DNA of 64,000 nt from Pseudomonas sp. R28(2017) (GTDB taxonomy: Bacteria > Pseudomonadota > Gammaproteobacteria > Pseudomonadales > Pseudomonadaceae): contig NZ_NEHW01000014.1 of NCBI RefSeq assembly GCF_002112505.1, forward strand, positions 62,001 to 126,000, given 5' to 3'. The notes below the pieces were generated by a model. That model made no database searches and was not told the DNA's origin. It saw only the letters and a program-made list of their open reading frames with translations. Position numbers and translations under genes: made by a program. The first letter of the stretch is position 1, and each line of letters begins with the position of its first letter. Shown piece after piece: positions 58,565 through 64,000 of the stretch.

Positions 58565-60787
58565 ATGGCAAAAAGGAAAGTTTTCGTGAAGAACCTGCAA
58601 GGCCCACCACGCACCCGGCTGCTGGCCCTGACAACGCTGGTGCTGGTGATCCCGCTGGTCGTGCGCGCCCTGTTGGGTTGGTCCAGCCCGTATGGCTACC
58701 TGTCGGACCTGGCGCTGGGCAGCCTGCTGGTGCTGCTGTTGCAGCGCCGCCCGTGGTGGCTGGCGCTGCCGGTGCTGCTGGCCTGGGCGGCGCTCTGGGT
58801 GGCCTCGGCCGAACTGGTCAGCGCCGTTGGCAGGCTGCCGAACAGTGCCGACCTGGCCTACCTGTTCGACCCGCAGTTCATGGAAAACTCCACCGGTGGC
58901 GGCCTGGCCCATGCCTGGCTGCCCATCTTGCTGGCGGGCGGCCTGCTGGCCTGGCTGGGCAGCGCCTGGCGCAGCCGACGGCAACCCGGCGCCAAGTTCG
59001 CACGCAAGGCCTGGGCCATCCCGGCACTGCTGTTCGCGGCGCACTGGGGCAGCCAGCAGCTCGCGCCCAGCGAAGCCGACCAGTGGCGCCAGTACAATCT
59101 CGCCCATCAGTTGCTGTCTGCCGCCACCGGCGACCTGCAACGTCACGTCCAGCACTGGGCTGGCCACGCGCCCACGATCACGCCGTTGCCAAGCGCTGGC
59201 CTGACCCAGCATGACCTGAGCGGGCAAAGGCTGCTGGCAGCGCCGGGCCGCGCCCGCAACCTGCTGGTGATCACCCTGGAAGGCATCCCGGGTGCCTATG
59301 TGCGCCCCAACCGCCAGGCCCTGCACAGCCGTTTCGATGAAGACCTGATGCCCAGGCTCAGCCAATGGGCTGAACGCGGCATGAACACCCCGGACTACGT
59401 GTTGCACACGCACCAGACCATCCGCGGCCTGTATGCGATGCTGTGCGGCGACTACGACAAGCTCGCCAACGGCACGCCCAAAGGGGTCGAGCTGCTCACC
59501 CAGCACCAGCGCAACCAGGCCTGCCTGCCGGCACAGCTGCGCCAGGCCGGCTTCACCACCCACTACCTGCAAGGCGCAGGCCTGCGCTTCATGGCCAAGG
59601 ACCGGATCATGCCGCACATCGGCTTCGACTCGGTGCATGGGCAGGAGTGGTTCAGCAACGACAACTACCTGGAGTTCCCGTGGGGCAAGGATGATCGGGC
59701 GTTCTTCGAAGGGGCCCTGGATTATGTCGGCCAGTTGCGCCAGCAGGAGCGCCCGTGGATGCTCACCTTGCTGACCGTGGGCACGCACCAGCCCTACTCC
59801 GCCCCCGAGGACTACCTGCAGCGTTACGACAGCGCCAAGCAAGCGGCGGTCGCCTACCTCGACGATGCGATCGGCGCGTTCCTCGACAACCTCGAACGCC
59901 AGGGCGTGCTCGAGGACACGCTGGTGGTGGTCACCTCGGACGAATCCCACGGTATCGATGGCATACGCCTGGCCTCGTCCTGGGGCTTCAACCTGACCCT
60001 GGCACCCGAGCAGGCACAGCTGCCGCACATCAAGAACGGGACCTACGGCCACATCGACCTGGCCACCTCCCTGCTCGACTACTTTGCCCTGCCCATCCCG
60101 GTCGCGCTCGGTGGGCGTTCGCTGTACCGCGATTACGACAGCGGCCGGGAGATGATTTCCTACACCAACGGCATGCTGCGCTACCACGATGGCAAGGGCG
60201 TGTTCACCGAATGCGACTTCCAGCAGCGCTGCCGGCGTTACGACAGCCCGGGCTTCATTGCCGACCAGGCCAGGTACCTCGGCCCCGGTGACGGCGCCCT
60301 CGGCGCACAGATCGGTGCATTGGCCGGGGTGCTCGACCAGTCCCTGCTGCAAACACCGCTCAACCTGCGTTACCAGTTCGGCGGCCCGTCCGCCATTCAA
60401 CTGCAGGCGCGCATCCACGACGACTGGGCAGACAACCTGATCGGCGCGCAGTACCTGGAGATGCCCGAGGGCTCGCACACCCGGGTGCGGGTCAAGGTGC
60501 GTGCGCTGGATCCGCAGCACGCGGCCTACATCCAGCTCAAGGCCAAGGAACTGGAGCAGGACGTGCCGCTGGGGTTGCCCGAGGAGATCCGGGTGACAAC
60601 CGACGAACCGCTGGAGATGGAGTTCGGCTTCGATAACCCGACCGTGCGCAAGGCGTTTTCCTTCCATTTGCTCGGTTATGGCGGCGGCGAAGTCGAGATC
60701 AGTGATTTCAGCGTGATTACCGCGCTACCGGGCGAAGAGGAGCCGTTGGACGACCTGTCTGACGGGCATATCGCCCAATCCAGCTGA
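58565..60787 (+). CDS. LTA-synthase-like sulfatase/phosphotransferase
   Basis: 740 residues. Three to four N-terminal helices (to about 150), then a sulfatase-fold domain: LLVITLEGIPGAYVRPNRQA with a Glu at the metal site, HTHQTIRGLYAMLCGDY with the likely catalytic Thr, HYLQGAGLRFM, and VVTSDESHG metal ligands. A C-terminal beta domain (430-740) is added. It resembles lipoteichoic-acid-synthase-type phosphoglycerol or phosphoethanolamine transferases of Gram-negatives. Substrate not known. Confidence 0.82.
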   Translation: MAKRKVFVKNLQGPPRTRLLALTTLVLVIPLVVRALLGWSSPYGYLSDLALGSLLVLLLQRRPWWLALPVLLAWAALWVASAELVSAVGRLPNSADLAYLFDPQFMENSTGGGLAHAWLPILLAGGLLAWLGSAWRSRRQPGAKFARKAWAIPALLFAAHWGSQQLAPSEADQWRQYNLAHQLLSAATGDLQRHVQHWAGHAPTITPLPSAGLTQHDLSGQRLLAAPGRARNLLVITLEGIPGAYVRPNRQALHSRFDEDLMPRLSQWAERGMNTPDYVLHTHQTIRGLYAMLCGDYDKLANGTPKGVELLTQHQRNQACLPAQLRQAGFTTHYLQGAGLRFMAKDRIMPHIGFDSVHGQEWFSNDNYLEFPWGKDDRAFFEGALDYVGQLRQQERPWMLTLLTVGTHQPYSAPEDYLQRYDSAKQAAVAYLDDAIGAFLDNLERQGVLEDTLVVVTSDESHGIDGIRLASSWGFNLTLAPEQAQLPHIKNGTYGHIDLATSLLDYFALPIPVALGGRSLYRDYDSGREMISYTNGMLRYHDGKGVFTECDFQQRCRRYDSPGFIADQARYLGPGDGALGAQIGALAGVLDQSLLQTPLNLRYQFGGPSAIQLQARIHDDWADNLIGAQYLEMPEGSHTRVRVKVRALDPQHAAYIQLKAKELEQDVPLGLPEEIRVTTDEPLEMEFGFDNPTVRKAFSFHLLGYGGGEVEISDFSVITALPGEEEPLDDLSDGHIAQSS

Positions 60788-62113
60788 TCAGCGAATCTGG
60801 TGCTTGTGCAGCAGCCGGTAGAAGGTCGGCCGCGATACCCCAAGCACCTTCGCGGCAATGCTCATGTTGTTGCTGTGCCGGTCCAGCACATCGCACAGCG
60901 CCTGGCGTTCGGCCCGGTGCTTGTAGTCTTCCAGGGTACCCAGCGGCTGCTCTTCCTGCTCCAGGCCCTGCAGGCCAAGGTCCTGGGCCTCGATCTGGCG
61001 CCCTTCGGCCAGCACCAGCCCGCGCCTTACCCGGTTGGCCAGCTCACGAACATTGCCCGGCCAGTTGTGGCGCCCCATCGCTGCCAGTGCATGGTCACTG
61101 AATGACCGCGGCCTGCGGCCGGTTTCCAGGCTGTAGAAGTGGGAAAAATGGTTGGCCAGCATCGACAGGTCACCATGGCGGTCCCGCAGCGGGGCCGTCA
61201 CCACTTGCAGCACGTTGAGCCGGTAGTACAGGTCTTCGCGAAAGCGCCCCTGTTCGATGGCTTTTTCCAGGTCCATGTGGGTTGCTGCCAGTACCCGTAC
61301 GTCGACCGGTATCGGCTGGCTTCCACCGACCCGCTCGATGTGCTTTTCCTGGAGAAAACGCAGCAAATTGGCCTGCAACTCCAGGGGCAAGTCGCCAATT
61401 TCGTCGAGGAACAAGGTGCCACCATGGGCCGCCTCGATCCGCCCCACCTTGCGCTGGTGGGCGCCGGTAAAGGCACCTTTCTCGTGCCCGAACAACTCGG
61501 ACTGGATCAGGTTCTCAGGGATCGCCCCGCAGTTGATGGCGATGAACGGCATTTCGCTGCGCTGTGATTGCCGGTGCAACGTGCGCGCCACCAACTCCTT
61601 GCCCGTGCCGCTCTCACCGCGGATGAGGACCGGGGATTCGGTCGGCGCCAGCTTGCCGAGCAACTTGCGCAACTCCAGGATCGGCCGGCTGTCACCGAGC
61701 AGTTCATGTTCAAGCCCGTCCACCCGCACCGCGCCCTTGCCGCGCAGGCGGGCCATGCCGAACGCCCGCCCCAGCGTCACCAGCACGCGGGAGAAGTCGA
61801 ACGGCAAGGTATGAAAATCGAAAAACCACTCACAGACGAAGTCACCGACATTCTGCATGCGCAACTGCTCGGCGTTGAGCACGGCAATCCACTCGGTGTT
61901 GCTGCGCTTGATCATGTCCTTGACCGCGTCCGGATGCCGCAGGTGCGATGCCTGCAGGCGCAACAGGCCGATATCGCATCGGTGCTCCAGGGCCAGCTCC
62001 AGGCCACAGCTGTGAACCTCCCAGCCGGCACTTTCCAGGCCGGGTAACAGACGGTGGCAATCGTCGCAGGGGTCGACGATGAGCAAGCGACGCAGAGCGG
62101 CAGTCTCGTGCAT
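60788..62113 (-). CDS. Sigma-54-dependent regulator (VpsR/FleQ-like architecture)
   Basis: 441 residues. N-terminal receiver-like domain (about 8-115) without the usual phosphorylation pattern; AAA+ domain with GESGTGKE (166-173), GAFTGA (213-218) and LFLDEIG (234-240); C-terminal Fis-type HTH (NMSIAAKVLGVSRPTFYRLL). GAFTGA is intact, so it should contact sigma-54. It converges with the sulfatase gene and lies 2.3 kb after the fap operon. Control of fap is a plausible inference because VpsR-like proteins govern biofilm genes. Confidence 0.88.
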   Translation of the reverse strand: MHETAALRRLLIVDPCDDCHRLLPGLESAGWEVHSCGLELALEHRCDIGLLRLQASHLRHPDAVKDMIKRSNTEWIAVLNAEQLRMQNVGDFVCEWFFDFHTLPFDFSRVLVTLGRAFGMARLRGKGAVRVDGLEHELLGDSRPILELRKLLGKLAPTESPVLIRGESGTGKELVARTLHRQSQRSEMPFIAINCGAIPENLIQSELFGHEKGAFTGAHQRKVGRIEAAHGGTLFLDEIGDLPLELQANLLRFLQEKHIERVGGSQPIPVDVRVLAATHMDLEKAIEQGRFREDLYYRLNVLQVVTAPLRDRHGDLSMLANHFSHFYSLETGRRPRSFSDHALAAMGRHNWPGNVRELANRVRRGLVLAEGRQIEAQDLGLQGLEQEEQPLGTLEDYKHRAERQALCDVLDRHSNNMSIAAKVLGVSRPTFYRLLHKHQIR

Positions 62114-62458
62114 GACCGTTCCTTGGCGCCAATTGTTAGTTTTTTACGTGAAAACAGTAAGTTGCGGCGCCGAATTAACAGTAGCAACGAACTTGACGCT
62201 CCCCACGACCGTCTGTCTGCCGGATTCTGCCAGGCCAGACCCGTCCGGGAATTTTTCATATTTATTGGCGTCACAGCCGGCGCCGGTAAACGAAAAAATG
62301 TGTAACCGGCAAAAAATTTACATGGCCTGTGTGACTCCACCCCTAACTTGGAGCATCAGTACGAATAACCCCGCGCTGCGGATCGCGATAACACCTGAAG
62401 CGACGTAGCAGTCAAGCGGACCTTATTTCGATGTTTGGGACCATAGAGAGACCGAACC
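62114..62458. promoter_or_regulatory. Divergent intergenic region, 345 bases
   Basis: AT-rich spacer between the sigma-54 regulator and a small plus-strand gene. It should hold both promoters; no operator, repeat or RNA gene is clear by eye. Confidence 0.4.
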
Positions 62459-62725
62459 ATGAATGCCCCGCTCCGTGTCAACGAAGCTCTGCTGATTGCC
62501 GACCACGCGTTCGAACCTTTCCAGTGCGTGGCCTGGGATGCGCCTAACGGCACCGGTGAACTGAGCCTTGCGGTCATCGACCGGACCAGCACCCGTATTG
62601 GCAGCAAGCAAGTGTCGTCGCGTATCTATTCGGACCCTGCGCAATGGGCCAGCCTGATCGAAGAAGTGCGTGCCGAACTGTGCCAGAAAGGTTATGACCT
62701 GCAGCCTTGGTCGATGCCCAAATAA
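62459..62725 (+). CDS. Conserved hypothetical protein, 88 aa
   Basis: MNAPLRVNEALLIADHAFEP, with FQCVAWDAPNGTGELSLAVID and RIYSDPAQWASLIEEVRAEL. Small soluble alpha/beta protein typical of Pseudomonas genomes. A hairpin follows its stop. Function unknown. Confidence 0.7.
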   Translation: MNAPLRVNEALLIADHAFEPFQCVAWDAPNGTGELSLAVIDRTSTRIGSKQVSSRIYSDPAQWASLIEEVRAELCQKGYDLQPWSMPK

Positions 62726-62741
62726 TATTGATGTGCCCCTG

Positions 62742-62766
62742 CAAGTGCGTGCCCGGCACGCACTTG
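62742..62766 (+). terminator. Hairpin terminator
   Basis: GTGCGTG-CCCGG-CACGCAC extended outward to CAAGTGCGTG / CACGCACTTG, followed by AACAACTTTTAG. Ends the 88-aa gene. Confidence 0.7.
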
Positions 62767-62839
62767 AACAACTTTTAGTGGCCCCGCCAGGCAACTTTCT
62801 TATTGCGACATAGTGTCGCGCCTGCCCCTTTCGCTTCAC

Positions 62840-63514
62840 TCACTCCATTACCTTGAATTGCTCAAGATGCTGATACTCGGCCCGTAGTTCCGTGGCCAAC
62901 TGTTGTGCCCGCCCGAGGCGAACGGGCGCCAATTCCATGTCCACCAATACGGTGGCGCAAGGCATGGGTTGCACAGCATGCCAACGCTGCAGGCGACCAT
63001 CGGTAAAGACCAGGCAGCGCTGCAACTCGTGGGGGTGGACTTTTTGCCGCGCCTGCAGCCAGCGCCGGGCCTGCTCGAGCGCCGCGATCAAAGGCGTGCC
63101 ACCGCCAGCCCCCAGCGCCTGCAACCAGGGCTGCAGGCTTGCCGACGCCTTGAGCCCATGACGCTGCCATTGCGGTGCGCCACCGCTGGCGGTCAGCAAG
63201 GCAAGGCGGGCGCGCTGCCGATAGGCCTGGTCGAAAAGCTCTGCCAGCAGCCCTTTGCACTGCCCCAGGGCCTGATGGCGCCGGGTCGAAGCCGAGGCGT
63301 CGACGATCACCAGCCACAATTCACTGGCCTGGGCTTGGCGCTGTTGCCAGCAGAGGTCCTGGCGCAGCGTCGGGCGCCCCTTGAGCAAGGTCGGCAGCCA
63401 GGCCACCCGGCCAGAGGATGCCACACGGGCGCGGCCACGACTGGCGCCGGCCAGTTTGCCGGCTCGGGGCATGGCATCCGCCAGCTTCACACCTGGTTGA
63501 CGGATGCTCAGGGC
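62840..63514 (-). CDS. chlD: Chelatase VWA part (ChlD/CobT-like), read by -1 frameshift
   Basis: The frame is open from the slippery site (63514) to 62840. It reads ALSIRQPGVKLADAMPRAGK, a basic linker, then a VWA domain: LWLVIVDASASTRRHQALGQ is the MIDAS DxSxS, GGTPLIAALEQA supplies the Thr, VFTDGRLQ the Asp. As a fusion with the AAA+ part this would be the medium (D) subunit of a Mg/Co-chelatase-like complex used with CobN in cobalamin synthesis. A separate start at GTG 63490 cannot be ruled out but has no good ribosome site. Confidence 0.78.
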   Translation of the reverse strand, partial: ALSIRQPGVKLADAMPRAGKLAGASRGRARVASSGRVAWLPTLLKGRPTLRQDLCWQQRQAQASELWLVIVDASASTRRHQALGQCKGLLAELFDQAYRQRARLALLTASGGAPQWQRHGLKASASLQPWLQALGAGGGTPLIAALEQARRWLQARQKVHPHELQRCLVFTDGRLQRWHAVQPMPCATVLVDMELAPVRLGRAQQLATELRAEYQHLEQFKVME

Positions 63515-63539
63515 TTTTTTGCCCAGTTCGGCACCTCTC
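63474..63539 (-). promoter_or_regulatory. -1 programmed frameshift cassette in the chelatase gene
   Basis: Three parts in the right order on the minus strand: an SD-like GAGAGGTG (63539-63532) 11 bases before the slippery A AAA AAG (63520-63514), then after the stop a hairpin GCATCCG / CGGATGC (63507-63501 and 63480-63474) extended by CCAG / CTGG. The heptamer is in phase (GCA AAA AAG CCC TGA). This is the dnaX layout. Confidence 0.85.
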
Positions 63540-64000
63540 GCCGCGCGCCGCTGCTGACAGGCTGCGCGGGCAGCGCCCCCCAGTCGCCCTGCCCGCCCTC
63601 GCCCGGCCTGTCGCGGCCATCCGCTGCACCTGGCGGCGGCGCGGAGGCTGGCGCATCAGGCGCCGTGCGGCGGCGATGGCGCAAGGCGAACTCGGCCACG
63701 GCCTCGACATCCCCTTCCTCGATCGCCTGCCCACCGCGCCAGGCGCAATGGGCACGGGCGGCGCGCAGCCAGACCAGGTCGGCACGCAGGCCATCAACCC
63801 CGGCAGCAAAGCAGCGCTCGGTGATCCAGGCCAGCGCCTGATCGTCCAGGGCGATCGCCGCCAGCCCCTGGCGCGCCGCCTGGCAGCGTTCGCGCAGTTG
63901 CGCCTGGGCGCGGGCCCACTGTTCACAGAACGCCTGCGGGTCGCTGTCGAAGGCCAGCCGCCGGCGAATGATCTGCTGCCGTGCCTGCGGGGCGGGCAGG
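63508..64000 (-). CDS. Chelatase AAA+ part (ChlI-like small subunit), C-terminal segment
   Basis: Partial at the window edge. The visible end reads LPAPQARQQIIRRRLAFDSD, then GVDGLRADLVWLRAARAHCA, WRGGQAIEEGDVEAVAEFAL and a Pro/Gly-rich tail ending VPNWAKKP. The ARADL-like and RAARAHAAW-type motifs belong to the AAA lid of ChlI/BchI. Normal termination would give the small subunit; a -1 shift five codons before the stop would give the full ChlI-ChlD chain. Confidence 0.82.
   Translation of the reverse strand, partial: LPAPQARQQIIRRRLAFDSDPQAFCEQWARAQAQLRERCQAARQGLAAIALDDQALAWITERCFAAGVDGLRADLVWLRAARAHCAWRGGQAIEEGDVEAVAEFALRHRRRTAPDAPASAPPPGAADGRDRPGEGGQGDWGALPAQPVSSGARREVPNWAKKP

Noticed and set aside
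58493..60667. 724-codon minus-strand open frame
   Set aside because: Exactly antisense to the LTA-synthase-like gene, whose domains and motifs are clear. The antisense product is a low-complexity Gln/Gly/Val shadow.
62840..63490. VWA gene as a simple separate gene from GTG 63490
   Set aside because: No ribosome site precedes this GTG, the frame is open further back, and a complete in-phase frameshift signal lies at the end of the preceding gene.

Overview
The window reads as a Pseudomonas putida-group chromosome. Supporting signs are paired P. putida-type REP sequences (43783-43876), a complete fapABCDEF functional-amyloid operon, high-GC codon use and Pseudomonas-type families such as DUF1654, DUF2280 and DUF1294. 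Two thirds of it (1 to about 42145) is the right-hand part of a lambda-like siphovirus prophage; the rest (42158-64000) is host chromosome.

Prophage late genes lie on the minus strand and read from about 15800 down to 1: a metallopeptidase-like gene, small and large terminase, portal, Mu F-like head protein, scaffold, major capsid, connector and tail-completion genes, tail tube, a G/GT-type chaperone pair joined by a -1 frameshift site, and the start of the tape-measure gene, which runs off the left edge. A 3.6-kb block of cargo genes (LPS-kinase-like, retropepsin-like, a two-helix membrane protein with an in-frame TGA, a lipoprotein) sits between chaperone and tape measure. Holin-like genes (16.7-17.4 kb), a possible late regulator, NinG, NinB, and P- and O-like replication genes follow (18-21.8 kb), then Rha, four tiny ribbon-helix-helix-like genes and a Cro-like gene.

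The immunity region (23.6-26.6 kb) holds a CI-like S24 repressor, a P63C-domain gene and a DUF1654 gene. Matching 17-bp operators (TTTAGC-N5-GCTAAA) lie in two clusters over the PR, PRM, PL and DUF1654 promoters. The DUF1654 promoter also carries a consensus LexA box, and the CI-like protein shows no Ala-Gly cleavage dipeptide. The layout suggests prophage induction through a LexA-controlled antirepressor. From PL, rightward early genes (26.9-42.1 kb) encode membrane peptides, a Rad52/Sak-like annealing protein, Gp157, many small unknowns, a C5 cytosine methyltransferase, an excisionase-like protein and a tyrosine integrase. Minus-strand cargo genes interrupt this operon, including a HEPN-like protein and a pair of small genes.

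The integrase stops 20 bp before a YbiT-type ABC-F gene, so one prophage end lies at that gene's 5' end. Host genes then follow: MFS transporter, alpha/beta hydrolase, azoR with a divergent LysR gene, MmcQ/YjbR protein, DUF1294 protein, uppP, a chemoreceptor, pnuC with a NadR-type kinase, fapA-F behind a possible sigma-54 promoter, an LTA-synthase-like sulfatase, a sigma-54 activator, a small protein, and a chelatase gene. In the chelatase gene, a dnaX-like -1 frameshift cassette joins the ChlI-like AAA+ part to the VWA part.
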